From the NCBI RefSeq assembly GCF_002723915.1, contig NZ_BEWL01000008.1, positions 1-64,000 of the forward strand: a stretch of 64,000 bases of DNA, read 5' to 3'. The position numbers and the translations under genes were made by a program. The notes below the pieces were generated by a model. The model searched no databases and was not told where the DNA came from. It saw nothing but the letters and a program-made list of their open reading frames with translations. Positions 43,967 to 52,856 of this stretch are shown here, one piece after another. Numbering within the stretch: position 1 is the stretch's first letter; the number at the start of each line of letters is the position of its first letter. The stretch is from Gluconobacter albidus. GTDB taxonomy: Bacteria; Pseudomonadota; Alphaproteobacteria; Acetobacterales; Acetobacteraceae.

Positions 43967-44881
43967 ATGGGTGTTGGCCTTTCTGACATAGAAAATGCCA
44001 TTGGCGCTGTAGGGCGTTTGGGCGCGTCGTCGCCTGTCATACTGGGAAACTTGGTTCTGACGGGAATTGAGGTTCCGGATACGCTTCAGGTTGGTGGCCG
44101 TCAGATGCTGGTTGTGCACCGTCTGCCTGGTGGTGGACGGGTTGTGGATGCGCTGGGTAATGATCCGGGACGGCTGGAACTCAGAGGACGTTTTCTGGGC
44201 CCTGATGCGCAGATGCGGGCGCAGGCAGTCGAGCGCATGCGTATGGCAGGCGCGCAGGTTGCTTTCTCGGCGGCGGGCCTCTCCGTACAGGTATGGATTG
44301 CGCAGTTTACCTATGCCTATCAGGCGAAGGGGGCTGTCTGTTCCTATAAGCTGGTCCTTGAGAGGCCTCAGGAAACGGCGTCCGTTCAGAGTCTGTCGAC
44401 CTTGTCCGGTTTGCTGGGAGATGACGTCGGAAGTGCTCTCGACAGTTTTTCCGGGACCGTTTCGGGTATCTCCGAAGGCGTCTTTACGGCGGCGGGGCAG
44501 GTGTCTTCGGTCGTCGGGCAGGTGATGCCGCTGGCCAGTCTGGTTGGTGCGGGCGGTTTTGCTTCGAAAGTCACTGATGCGCTGGGGACGGTCAATGGCG
44601 TGGCGCAGAGCGGAATGAATCTCGCGACCGTTCCCTCCGCGCTGGCGTCTGTTGCGGGAGGGTTGCAAAATGCGGGAAGCGGTTTGCAGTCCATTATTGC
44701 CGGGGCGGGACAGAATGTTGAGGCCATCCAGCCGGTCAACAGTGTTTCGCTGAATACTCTGGGTCAGAATGCAGCGCTTCTGAGTGCTGCGGCGGATGCG
44801 GGGGGGCTGGTGAACCGGTCTGCGGCGAATATTGCGGTGGCACAAGGGCTGGAGACGGCTTTGCCGTCGGTTTTCGCATGA
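43967..44881 (+). CDS. Mu gp43-like tail/DNA circularisation protein
   Basis: This 304-residue protein matches the N-terminal DNA-circularisation-protein family (Mu gp43/XkdP neighbourhood): PVILGNLVLTGIEVPDTLQ at the start, then a beta domain with LELRGRFLGPDAQMRAQAVE. The C-terminal half is Ala/Gly/Ser-rich with long amphipathic and hydrophobic stretches, which could in part do the tape-measure or membrane-penetration job missing upstream. GAGGAGAT is the ribosome site. Confidence 0.75.
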   Translation: MGVGLSDIENAIGAVGRLGASSPVILGNLVLTGIEVPDTLQVGGRQMLVVHRLPGGGRVVDALGNDPGRLELRGRFLGPDAQMRAQAVERMRMAGAQVAFSAAGLSVQVWIAQFTYAYQAKGAVCSYKLVLERPQETASVQSLSTLSGLLGDDVGSALDSFSGTVSGISEGVFTAAGQVSSVVGQVMPLASLVGAGGFASKVTDALGTVNGVAQSGMNLATVPSALASVAGGLQNAGSGLQSIIAGAGQNVEAIQPVNSVSLNTLGQNAALLSAAADAGGLVNRSAANIAVAQGLETALPSVFA

Positions 44882-44885
44882 GGGA

Positions 44886-45098
44886 ATGATGCAGGATATT
44901 ATTGTCAGTGCTGCGGATATTTCCCTGTTTCATGTGGCGGCGCGTGAACTTGGGGATGCGTCGCAGTGGTGGAGAATTGCGCAGGTCAACGGGATGACTG
45001 ACCCGGATCTGGGAAGAATTTCTGAAACGGTTGTTCTGAAGGTTCCGTCGGTTGAGCCTGATCTGGTGTCTGGTCTGCCTGATGGAGCACTGGAATGA
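44886..45098 (+). CDS. LysM-like tail protein X
   Basis: This 70-residue protein (69 if the second ATG at 44889 is used) is a small LysM-like tail protein similar to P2 gpX, with DISLFHVAARELGDASQWWRI matching the LysM pattern. It joins the baseplate hub in related phages. Its stop codon overlaps the next gene's ATG by 4 bp. Confidence 0.75.
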   Translation: MMQDIIVSAADISLFHVAARELGDASQWWRIAQVNGMTDPDLGRISETVVLKVPSVEPDLVSGLPDGALE

Positions 45099-46156
45099 GT
45101 GTCAGAAACCTGGAGGTTCAGGTTCTTTTTGACGGTCAGGTCGACCCTGTTCTGGCGCTTGTGCAGTTTGAAATCGATGCCAGCCGGTATGAGGCATGCG
45201 ATGTCGCCACTCTCCGTCTGGCTGTCAGAAAACAAGGAGCGGAAACGCCCTGGTTTGAGGGGGAGCAGCCCACGCGGAAATGGGTCACGCTTCAGATGCG
45301 GGATACCCAGAATATTGCGGCCGCTTGGACGACCCTGTTTCAGGGGCGCCTTGATCATATCGACTATGTGGCGGAGCACGCCATTCTGGAGATGGAATGT
45401 CGTGATGCGCTGGCGGCGTTGATGGATCTGCGTGTTCAGAATGCGTGGCTCAACCATACCCAGCAGGAACTGCTGGAAATCATGGCGCAGGCGGCGGGGC
45501 TTGAGGCGCAGATTACCTTGCCTTCGGATCAGGCCACATTGATGGCGGGTCAGTTCTGGCAGATTGAACACAAACGGGGCGCTCTTATGGGGCAGCACCG
45601 TTTTCAGACTGCGGCGGATCTCGCGTTTACGATTGCAAGGGACGCTTTTTGCGATCTTTATGCCGATGGAACCTCTCTTGTCTGTCAGCCGCTGGGAGCT
45701 GCTTCGGATGCGGGTGCGCAGGTGACGGATATGCGTCATGCGGTTCTTGAAACCGGTATTGCGCGCGATTTGCAGTTGCTGGCTGGCGTGGTCGTTCATA
45801 TGGCGTCTTGGGATTCCCGGCAAAGAAGTACGACACATGTTTATTACGATGGTGTTTCTTTTTCTCAGGACGCGCCATCGGGCAATTTCAGTATCCACAC
45901 ATTTCGTGTTCCTGGACGTCGGCTGGAAGACTTGCAGAGGCTGGCACGGGGCAAACATGCTCGCATTGCGGCTCATGCGTTGTCTGTCCGAATTAAAATT
46001 CCTGGAATTATTGGAATTGCACCGCGGAATTTCATGACTGTAGCGATGGGAAGCAGCGAAAAAACTCTGGGGGTTGATCAGGTTCTTTCCCACTTTTCTG
46101 TGGAGAAGGGGTTTGTGCAGCATGTCGTTTTAAGGGATCGCGGAGGTGAGACATGA
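45095..46156 (+). CDS. Baseplate hub protein (gpD / Mu gp44-like)
   Basis: This 353-residue protein has the layout of late-control gene D proteins: an N-terminal beta domain (WRFxVxFDG-like VQVLFDGQVDPVLALVQFEI), then a central hub domain. It would form the trimer that holds the spike. Overlaps of 4 bp at both ends place it in the baseplate operon. Confidence 0.8.
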   Translation: MSVRNLEVQVLFDGQVDPVLALVQFEIDASRYEACDVATLRLAVRKQGAETPWFEGEQPTRKWVTLQMRDTQNIAAAWTTLFQGRLDHIDYVAEHAILEMECRDALAALMDLRVQNAWLNHTQQELLEIMAQAAGLEAQITLPSDQATLMAGQFWQIEHKRGALMGQHRFQTAADLAFTIARDAFCDLYADGTSLVCQPLGAASDAGAQVTDMRHAVLETGIARDLQLLAGVVVHMASWDSRQRSTTHVYYDGVSFSQDAPSGNFSIHTFRVPGRRLEDLQRLARGKHARIAAHALSVRIKIPGIIGIAPRNFMTVAMGSSEKTLGVDQVLSHFSVEKGFVQHVVLRDRGGET

Positions 46157-46776
46157 ATGACGCCCGTTTTGATGCGGCCGCTCTGCAAGGCAGAACGGCG
46201 CATACAATGTTTGGGATCGTGTCTGCTGCTGATCCGGTCAATCATGCCGTAAAAGTCCGGATCCAGCCTGAAAACATAGAAACAGGCTGGATCCCGGATG
46301 CGTGCGGCGTGCATGCGGGAGATCTGCGGGTTGCATGTCCGTCTTCTCCGGGAACGCATGTTGTGTTGCAGCCGGTTGAAGGGGATGGGGAGCATCTGGT
46401 GGTGACGGGAAGCGTGTATGACACGGTGGTCATGGCGCCCGTGTCTCCGCTGACGGGTAAGGTTGCACAACCTGGCGAACTGCTTGTCAAAGGCGGGTGC
46501 GGTCTGCCGCCGCTGTCTTCGTCGGGAAGTGTGGGGGCGTCATCTTCGAGTGCGGGCTGGCTGCATATTGGTCTGGATGGTGTTGCGGCGGGTGCAGGAA
46601 ATGCGTCTCTCCTTATCAAGGACGGGACGATAAGCCTTTCTGTTGGTGGAACGGATATGACGCTGACATCTGCCGGACTGACTCTTTCCGGAGGTGATAT
46701 TCGCACCAACCAGCATTCTCTTAATGAGCATATTCATCTGGCAGGAAGTCAGAAAACGGGAGGGCCGCTTGGATGA
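46153..46776 (+). CDS. Baseplate spike protein (gpV-like)
   Basis: This 207-residue protein has an OB-fold N-domain (GIVSAADPVNHAVKVRIQPE), a beta-helix like middle and a C-terminal tip with a His-x-His pair (NEHIHLAG), which in P2/Mu spikes binds an iron ion. It is the membrane-piercing tip of the tail. It overlaps both neighbours by 4 bp. Confidence 0.83.
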   Translation: MNDARFDAAALQGRTAHTMFGIVSAADPVNHAVKVRIQPENIETGWIPDACGVHAGDLRVACPSSPGTHVVLQPVEGDGEHLVVTGSVYDTVVMAPVSPLTGKVAQPGELLVKGGCGLPPLSSSGSVGASSSSAGWLHIGLDGVAAGAGNASLLIKDGTISLSVGGTDMTLTSAGLTLSGGDIRTNQHSLNEHIHLAGSQKTGGPLG

Positions 46777-47132
46777 TCGCTCTTTCGCATGTTTTCGGGA
46801 ATGATCTGGTTCTGTCCGAAGGGGGGCTTCAGACTGTTTCCAGTACGGAACTCACGAGGCAGGGTCTGTTGAGAAGGCTTCTGACGGTTGCGGGAAATTA
46901 TGTCTGGCAGCCCGACTATGGGGTGGGGCTTCCGCTCATGGTGGGGCAGGTCATTGCTCCGGAAGCCATGGAATCCGTCATCCGGGCGCAGGTTCAGGAA
47001 GATGCCAACGTAGACCCTTCACAGGTCGTGACTGTGACCGTGACGGATGAAGGGCTGGGCATTTGCAGATGTGATGTTTCGTATGTGGATGCCGGGTCCG
47101 GCCAGCAGCAGAGCCTGTCTTTTTCCTACTGA
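46773..47132 (+). CDS. Baseplate wedge protein (gpW / gp25-like)
   Basis: This 119-residue protein matches the gp25/gpW family of baseplate wedges that start sheath polymerisation: TRQGLLRRLLTVAGNYVWQPDYGVGL is the typical core (residues about 27-50, quoted as TRQGLLRRLLTV and NYVWQPDYGVGL). Size and location between spike and gpJ are standard for P2/Mu-like phages. Confidence 0.82.
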   Translation: MIALSHVFGNDLVLSEGGLQTVSSTELTRQGLLRRLLTVAGNYVWQPDYGVGLPLMVGQVIAPEAMESVIRAQVQEDANVDPSQVVTVTVTDEGLGICRCDVSYVDAGSGQQQSLSFSY

Positions 47133-47176
47133 AATGATGAGAGCGGCACAATATTAAACCGCTCCAAGAGGATGCG

Positions 47177-48316
47177 ATGTCTCTCTCCCTACGTTCTTTT
47201 TCCACGACCGTTTCCACTGCGGTGACAACGGCTCAGGCATCCTGCTCCCAGTTGCTGGACGTTTCCATCGGCTCTCCTGCTCGGGCTCTGATGGAAAGTG
47301 TGGGCGGTGTTGGTCTGTGGTTGCAGTATCTGGTGTTGCAGTCGCTGTTGCGGACCCGTCTGTCGACGTCTACGGGGTCCGACTGCGACAGTTTTGTCTA
47401 TGATTTCGGTATGAGCCGACTGCCCGGTACGGCAGCGACAGGTATTGTGACGTTTGCCTCTTTTCTGGCCAGCGACCAGTCGGCGGTTGTTCCTCCAGGA
47501 GTGATCGTGAGGACGGTCGGGGGAATCTCCTTTGCGGTGACGCAGGATCAGACTTTGCCGACATGGTCCGCCTCTGCGGGAGGATATGTGCGGGAAGCTG
47601 GCGTTTCAACCTTGTCGGTTCCTGTCGCATGTCAGGTGGTGGGGGAGTCCGGAAACGTTTCGGTCGGTGCGATCTGCCTGATGGGGACGGCTGTGGCGGG
47701 GCTGGATACGGTGACGAATAATGCGCCGTTCCTTAATGGTTCCGATCAGGAAACGGATAGTCAGCTGAGGGCACGTTTTCCGCTGTGGCTGGCGGCAAAG
47801 GCCTCTGCCAGCAGGGCTGCGGTTGGGAATGCTATTGCCAATGTCCAGACAGATCTGAGCTATTCGCTTCGGGATGGTCTGGATACAGCAGGGAATGCGC
47901 GGAGCGGGTATTTTACGGCTGTGGTGAATGACGGAAGCGGCGTTCCTTCGGACCAGCTGTTATCGAGCGTCTATGATGCCGTTGATTCGGTGCGGGCCCT
48001 CGGGGTCGGTTTTGCCGTGCAGGCGCCTCAGGATCTGACGGTGAATGTGTCCATGGATGTCGTGGTGCCTTCGTCTGTTCCGGTTCAGCAGGCTGTGAGC
48101 GCCATCCAGTCGGCTGTCTCCAAGGATATTGCGTCTATGACGGTGGGTGATGGTTATCCGTACAGCCGCCTGTCCTATCTGGCTTATGCTGGTGCGGGCA
48201 TTACCGTGACGTCTGTTCTGAATGTCCGGTTAAACGGTGGGCAGGCTGATATTCCCGCAAACGGAAACCAGGCTCTCATGGTTGGAAGTATTCAGATCAA
48301 TGTCACTCAGGGTTGA
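47177..48316 (+). CDS. Baseplate J-like protein
   Basis: This 379-residue protein resembles gpJ/Mu gp47. It contains the conserved pattern SPARALMESVGGVGLWLQYLV near the N-terminus, PGTAATGIVTF, and a C-terminal segment PYSRLSYLAYAGAGITVT. It forms baseplate wedges with the gpW-like and gpI-like proteins. A 44-bp gap precedes it with CAAGAGGATG as ribosome site. Confidence 0.82.
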   Translation: MSLSLRSFSTTVSTAVTTAQASCSQLLDVSIGSPARALMESVGGVGLWLQYLVLQSLLRTRLSTSTGSDCDSFVYDFGMSRLPGTAATGIVTFASFLASDQSAVVPPGVIVRTVGGISFAVTQDQTLPTWSASAGGYVREAGVSTLSVPVACQVVGESGNVSVGAICLMGTAVAGLDTVTNNAPFLNGSDQETDSQLRARFPLWLAAKASASRAAVGNAIANVQTDLSYSLRDGLDTAGNARSGYFTAVVNDGSGVPSDQLLSSVYDAVDSVRALGVGFAVQAPQDLTVNVSMDVVVPSSVPVQQAVSAIQSAVSKDIASMTVGDGYPYSRLSYLAYAGAGITVTSVLNVRLNGGQADIPANGNQALMVGSIQINVTQG

Positions 48317-48357
48317 GGGGGTGAATTCTGAAATATTTGGGCGGATGAGGACTTCTT

Positions 48358-49596
48358 ATGGCTGTATTTAATACATATCCTAAACTCGACTCCCTGACGG
48401 GGGAAGAAGTTATTGTTCTGGCTGATTCCAGCGGCACGCGAACCGTTACGGCGACCGTCTCCCAGATTATCGAGGCGCCTGTCAGTGTCACGGCCAGCGG
48501 TCAGTTCTATTCCGACAAGGGAGCACAGGTAAAACGGTTTGCGGACCGGCTTCTGGTTGGCGTGGCGGCGGATAATCCAACTCTGAGCAACAGGGCCAGT
48601 TCGTCGCAGGATGACTGGCTTTCAGAGACCATGGGGGCAACGTCGATTGGGCCCTGGGCGTTGCAGGATGCCCAGTGTGCGTCGCTTGCCCAGTTTGGCA
48701 ACAGTGCGTTTGTCGCAGGGTCTCGTACCTCCGATGCCGTAAATGGCAAGTCATTGCTGGGCTTTCAGCCGAGCTCCATCGGGGTAGCGTCATGGGGAAT
48801 TTCCGATGACACGTCCAATCCGACAACCACCACGGCTTATGCCTATTATGGCGAAGCCTGGCGTCTGGCCGGAGTGGATTACCAGCCGACTTTCGGAATG
48901 GAGCTTGAGGCTGTCAATTTTGGTGGCCTCGCGGTGGGACAGTCGACGCCTTATGCGCCGAATGTTGGCGGTGGTGTGTACGGTATCCAGCTTGGTGCGG
49001 GTGGTGGCCAGACGTCGGGTACTTACGATGCTGCAGCGGGTATGGTGTTCGTTTCCAATCCGAATTCATGGCAGGCGGGCATCGTCTTTGGTGCCCAGTC
49101 CCTGACCGGAACGGACGGCAAGGATTCCGGATACGCCTCGGCCGTTTCCCTTGCGCGCAACCAGGCTGTGGAATGGCATACGCCTGAAACCGTTTCCGGC
49201 GTGGCCGGGGCCAATGTCGGTGCGTTTGTCCGCTCTACAGTGACGGAACGTACCAACGGCATGCGTCAGGAATTTACGGATAACGGGATCCTGTTTGGCA
49301 ATATTGAAGGTGAAACGCTGTTCTCGGTTGCCAGCATGCCCAGCCCGACCAATGCGCTTCAGGTTCAGGCAGGCGCCGGGACACAGGCCGCGGGTCTGTA
49401 TGTGCAGAAAGGAACGGGAGGATCCGGAAATCTGGGGCTGTTCCCTGCAAGTGGCGGGGAGTTGCAGATTACGTCTCCGGTGACGGGGACAGGGGGGACG
49501 GTGCCGACGGTTGCCAATGGGGGATTCCTGCATATCAACATCAATGGCGCAGATTATCGTATTCCGCTGATGTCTCCAGACCAGGTCGGGGGATGA
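48358..49596 (+). CDS. Fibre-like structural protein inserted between gpJ and gpI
   Basis: This 412-residue protein begins with a short domain (MAVFNTYPKLDSLTGEEVIV ... VTATVSQI) that I associate with tail-fibre or appendage proteins of acetic acid bacterial phages. The rest is beta-rich, low in charge, Gly/Ser/Thr-rich, and ends with GGFLHININGADYRIPLM. It probably is a receptor-binding or decoration protein. In P2-like phages gpI follows gpJ directly, so this gene is an insertion in the module. Confidence 0.65.
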   Translation: MAVFNTYPKLDSLTGEEVIVLADSSGTRTVTATVSQIIEAPVSVTASGQFYSDKGAQVKRFADRLLVGVAADNPTLSNRASSSQDDWLSETMGATSIGPWALQDAQCASLAQFGNSAFVAGSRTSDAVNGKSLLGFQPSSIGVASWGISDDTSNPTTTTAYAYYGEAWRLAGVDYQPTFGMELEAVNFGGLAVGQSTPYAPNVGGGVYGIQLGAGGGQTSGTYDAAAGMVFVSNPNSWQAGIVFGAQSLTGTDGKDSGYASAVSLARNQAVEWHTPETVSGVAGANVGAFVRSTVTERTNGMRQEFTDNGILFGNIEGETLFSVASMPSPTNALQVQAGAGTQAAGLYVQKGTGGSGNLGLFPASGGELQITSPVTGTGGTVPTVANGGFLHININGADYRIPLMSPDQVGG

Positions 49597-49600
49597 TGGG

Positions 49601-50287
49601 ATGGCGGTTCTCTACGATGAAGACCAGGATATCCTTCGGGCTTCTGATGGCAGCGTCCTGCTGGATACGGGGCCAGTCCCTGGGTCGGTAGAGGATTTTG
49701 CGGGGCGGTTCCGGCGTCTCTTGCCGACAGGGTGGTTTCCGCCGGCGCCTCAAGGTCTGGAAGTAGAATCCGCGCCGGTACTGGCGGCGATTCTGCGCGG
49801 TTTTGGCGCGGTTCTGTCCGGTATCTGGCAGTTGATGCAGGAATGTTCCCTGCAGATGCGTCTTGCGACGATGAGTGGCGCCTTTCTGGATATGGCGGCC
49901 GAGGATTATTTCGGTTACGGCGGACTGGTCCGTCAGTCTTCCGAGCCAGATGTCATGTATCGCAAACGCATCCGGGCCTCTCTGTTTGCCGAACGCAACA
50001 CCCGTCAGGCCGTAACGGACGCACTTGTCGCGGCGACAGGCGTGCAGCCGGTTATTATCGAAACCCTGAATGCGTCCGACTGCCATGCACTCGCCTGCGC
50101 TTCAGCTCCTGCCATGGGTGGAGGATACGGTTATGGTGCGGAGGCCCTGCGTTATGGCAGCCTTCAGGGCGGCCAGTTTTTTGTGGAAACACAGTTGGGA
50201 AAAGCCGCAGATCTGGCAACAGTCTGCCATGTCGTCGATCAGACGGCAGCTATGGGCGTTACCGGCTGGATCAAGGTGAAAAATTAA
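49601..50287 (+). CDS. Tail protein I-like (Mu gp48/DUF2313)
   Basis: This 228-residue protein resembles the Mu gp48/YmfQ family that joins the baseplate and the fibre. Typical segments are LLPTGWFPPAPQG near residue 40, and DMAAEDYFGYGGLVRQ followed by YRKRIRASLFAERNTRQAV. It starts 5 bp after the previous gene, and its TAA overlaps the ATG of the fibre gene. Confidence 0.75.
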   Translation: MAVLYDEDQDILRASDGSVLLDTGPVPGSVEDFAGRFRRLLPTGWFPPAPQGLEVESAPVLAAILRGFGAVLSGIWQLMQECSLQMRLATMSGAFLDMAAEDYFGYGGLVRQSSEPDVMYRKRIRASLFAERNTRQAVTDALVAATGVQPVIIETLNASDCHALACASAPAMGGGYGYGAEALRYGSLQGGQFFVETQLGKAADLATVCHVVDQTAAMGVTGWIKVKN

Positions 50288-51537
50288 TGGATCGGGCAAT
50301 CGTTTATGCGGGATCAATCCCGCTCGATACGGATCTTCTGCTGGCCGGGCGGTATACCAAAGCAGCGTTCGGCAATCTGGCTTCGATGCTTTATGGACCC
50401 AATGTCATGGCGGCGTCCGGTCTGGGGTATTCGGTATCTTCCAGCAGTCTGAACCTGACGATTGATGCGGGTTCGGTTCTGGCTCCCGGCGTCATGGATG
50501 CTTCTGCCATTGGTGGCAATGGTGGCGGTCTGGCAGCGGATGCGACGGCTCTTACATGCCAGTATATCAGCGCGGCGTCGCAGACCATCACGCTTCCCGG
50601 TTCGGGCAATACCTATACGATTTATGCCCTCTGCTCCGAGCAGGATGCTGATCCGACGGTGCTTCCGTTCTTCAATGCCAGTAATCCTTCCCAGACACAG
50701 GCCGGTCTCCAGAATGATGGTGGTACGCTACCTGTGCGCCGTACGGGTGCCATGACCCTGGTCGCTGCGACCAACCCTCCCGTTCCACCGGCAGGCGGGT
50801 GTGTCGTGGCACTTTATACAATTACTGTACCGCAGGGAGCGTCCACGCTGGCGGGTGTGACGGTTCAGCCGGGTCAGGTTTTCTGGCCGACCATTCCGGA
50901 GCTGGCGACGCAGGCCCTGCTGAAAGCCTCTACCGAACCCATGACACTTGTGACCGGAAATGGCTCGGTTTCCATTCCGGCCTGGGCGTCCAGAGTGGAA
51001 CTGCGCGCTATCGGTGCCGGCGGCGGCGGGGCGGCCTCGCAGGCGACGACGACCGCCAGTTCTTTTTCTGGCGGCGGCGGCGGCGGTGATGCCTGGGGTA
51101 TTTATACCGTTAGTCCGACGCAGGGCAACGGACTGGCGATTACGGTCGGAAGCGGCGGTGGATCCGAACAGACAGGTGGCACGTCTCTTGTCAGCTATCT
51201 GGGGCAGACACTGCTGCAGGCTGAAGGCGGACAGGGCGGCACGTTCTATTCCACCACGGGCTCTGCGGGTGGAGTTGGCGGAAACGCATCGGGCGGCACC
51301 GTTTGGAACCAGAGCGGAACGTCGGGTGGTGACGGGCAGTGCAATGCCTACACGTTCTCCGGCTATGGAGGAGATGGTCCATGGGGCGGCGCAGGGCGGT
51401 GCGGAAATCAGGGAGGCCGCAACGCCACCCGGTATGGTGCGGGTGGCGGAGGCTCCTATTCAGCGACGACCGACGGTGCATCGTCCAGTGGTGGCACGGG
51501 ATATCAGGGCTGTGTCCTGTATCGTTTCCTGCCCTGA
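50287..51537 (+). CDS. Tail fibre protein with glycine-rich tip
   Basis: This 416-residue protein has an N-terminal baseplate-binding part (MDRAIVYAGSIPLDTDLLL), a central beta segment and, from about residue 230, a domain dominated by glycine runs (GAGGGGAAS, FSGGGGGGDAWG, GYGGDGPWGGAG). Glycine-rich tips of this sort in T-even phage adhesins form sandwiches of polyglycine-II helices with exposed variable loops that bind receptors. It is the last gene of the cluster and convergent with the dehydrogenase operon, only 5 bp away. Confidence 0.75.
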   Translation: MDRAIVYAGSIPLDTDLLLAGRYTKAAFGNLASMLYGPNVMAASGLGYSVSSSSLNLTIDAGSVLAPGVMDASAIGGNGGGLAADATALTCQYISAASQTITLPGSGNTYTIYALCSEQDADPTVLPFFNASNPSQTQAGLQNDGGTLPVRRTGAMTLVAATNPPVPPAGGCVVALYTITVPQGASTLAGVTVQPGQVFWPTIPELATQALLKASTEPMTLVTGNGSVSIPAWASRVELRAIGAGGGGAASQATTTASSFSGGGGGGDAWGIYTVSPTQGNGLAITVGSGGGSEQTGGTSLVSYLGQTLLQAEGGQGGTFYSTTGSAGGVGGNASGGTVWNQSGTSGGDGQCNAYTFSGYGGDGPWGGAGRCGNQGGRNATRYGAGGGGSYSATTDGASSSGGTGYQGCVLYRFLP

Positions 51538-51542
51538 CAGGT

Positions 51543-52856
51543 TCAGTTCAGCGCAGGTGTGTCATCCGCCATATCGGAGGGTGGCATGCTTTTGCTGAAC
51601 TGTTTCACGTCGTCCGCCGAAACAGGAGAAGCGTTGTTTCCCCATGCCTTGCGGATGAATGTCACGACATCGGCGATCTGCTGATCGGTCAGCTTGTGGT
51701 TGAACGCAGGCATCGCGATGGAGGATGGAGCGGCCATCATGGCGGGGAGGGTCGCGCCCGCCTGAACGATATGAACGAGCGACACCGGGTCGCTCTGCAT
51801 CACGACAGGATTGCCCGCCAGTGGGGGGAAAACCGCAGGATATCCCTTGCCGTCCGTACGATGGCAGGCTGCGCAACGGTCAATATAGACCCGTGCCCCC
51901 CGTGATGACAGATTCGCTTTGTGAAGCTGGTCCGTAATGGTGGGGTCATAGGTCCAGGGTGTCTGGGAGTGGTCGGCAGCCTGAAGGCTTTTGAGGTAAT
52001 GTGCGATAGCCCGCAGATCCTCATCTGTCAGTTTCTGTGTGCCATGCAGCACGGCAGACGTCATGGAACCGAAGACGCTTCCGGTCTCGGCGCGGCCGGT
52101 CTTGAGAAACGCCACGATGTCCTCTTCGCGCCAGCGGCCCAGTCCGGTCCGGTTTTCCTGCCGCAGGGAGGGCGGAGTCCAGCCATCCACTACGGCCCCA
52201 CCAGACAGATAAAGACTGCCACCATCGGCCGTCAGGGCTTTTTCCTGCATCGTGATGGCGCGTGGAGAATGACAGGCTCCGCAATGGGCAGGCCCTTCCA
52301 CGAGATAGGCGCCCCGCGCAAGCTGGGGATCGGTGAATTCTCCGGCGGTCCGGGGTATGGCCGTGTGAGGCGTGGGGGCAAAAACCCAGCGCCAGACCGT
52401 CAGCGGCCAGCGCATGGAGAGCGGCCATGGAATCTCGTTGTCCGGCGTAGGAACGGAAGCTGCTGGAACGCCTTTTCTGAAATAGACAAACAGTGCGTGG
52501 ATATCGCTGTCTGTCATCCGGGCATAAGAGGGAAAAGGCATGGCGGGATAAAGGGTTGAGCCATCACGTCGGATGCCTTCCCGTACGGCGCGGCCAAACT
52601 GTGCTTCCGTATAGCGTCCGATCCCGTGTTCGGGATCCGGGGTGATGTTGGTGGAGTAGATTTTCCCCATAGGAAGGGAAAAAGATACTCCTCCGGAATA
52701 TTCCGGTTTTCCGTGAACGGAATGGCAGGCTGCACAATCAGAGGCTGCCGCCAGATAGCGTCCTTTTTCCAGAGTGGCTTTGTCAGCATCCTGCGCGGTG
52801 GCAGATCCCGTAAGCCCGGCTCCGAGAAGGCAGGCGACAAACAGGCGCCACTTCAT
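51543..52856 (-). CDS. Membrane-bound dehydrogenase, triple-haem cytochrome c subunit
   Basis: This 437-residue protein has a signal peptide and three c-type haem sites, CAACH (41-45), CGACH (192-196) and CAACH (328-332), with Met ligands nearby. It passes electrons from the FAD subunit to ubiquinone in the cytoplasmic membrane. It is the last gene of a small-large-cytochrome operon, as for gluconate 2-dehydrogenase, 2-keto-D-gluconate dehydrogenase and FAD sorbitol dehydrogenase of acetic acid bacteria. The substrate is not readable. Confidence 0.93.
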   Translation of the reverse strand: MKWRLFVACLLGAGLTGSATAQDADKATLEKGRYLAAASDCAACHSVHGKPEYSGGVSFSLPMGKIYSTNITPDPEHGIGRYTEAQFGRAVREGIRRDGSTLYPAMPFPSYARMTDSDIHALFVYFRKGVPAASVPTPDNEIPWPLSMRWPLTVWRWVFAPTPHTAIPRTAGEFTDPQLARGAYLVEGPAHCGACHSPRAITMQEKALTADGGSLYLSGGAVVDGWTPPSLRQENRTGLGRWREEDIVAFLKTGRAETGSVFGSMTSAVLHGTQKLTDEDLRAIAHYLKSLQAADHSQTPWTYDPTITDQLHKANLSSRGARVYIDRCAACHRTDGKGYPAVFPPLAGNPVVMQSDPVSLVHIVQAGATLPAMMAAPSSIAMPAFNHKLTDQQIADVVTFIRKAWGNNASPVSADDVKQFSKSMPPSDMADDTPALN

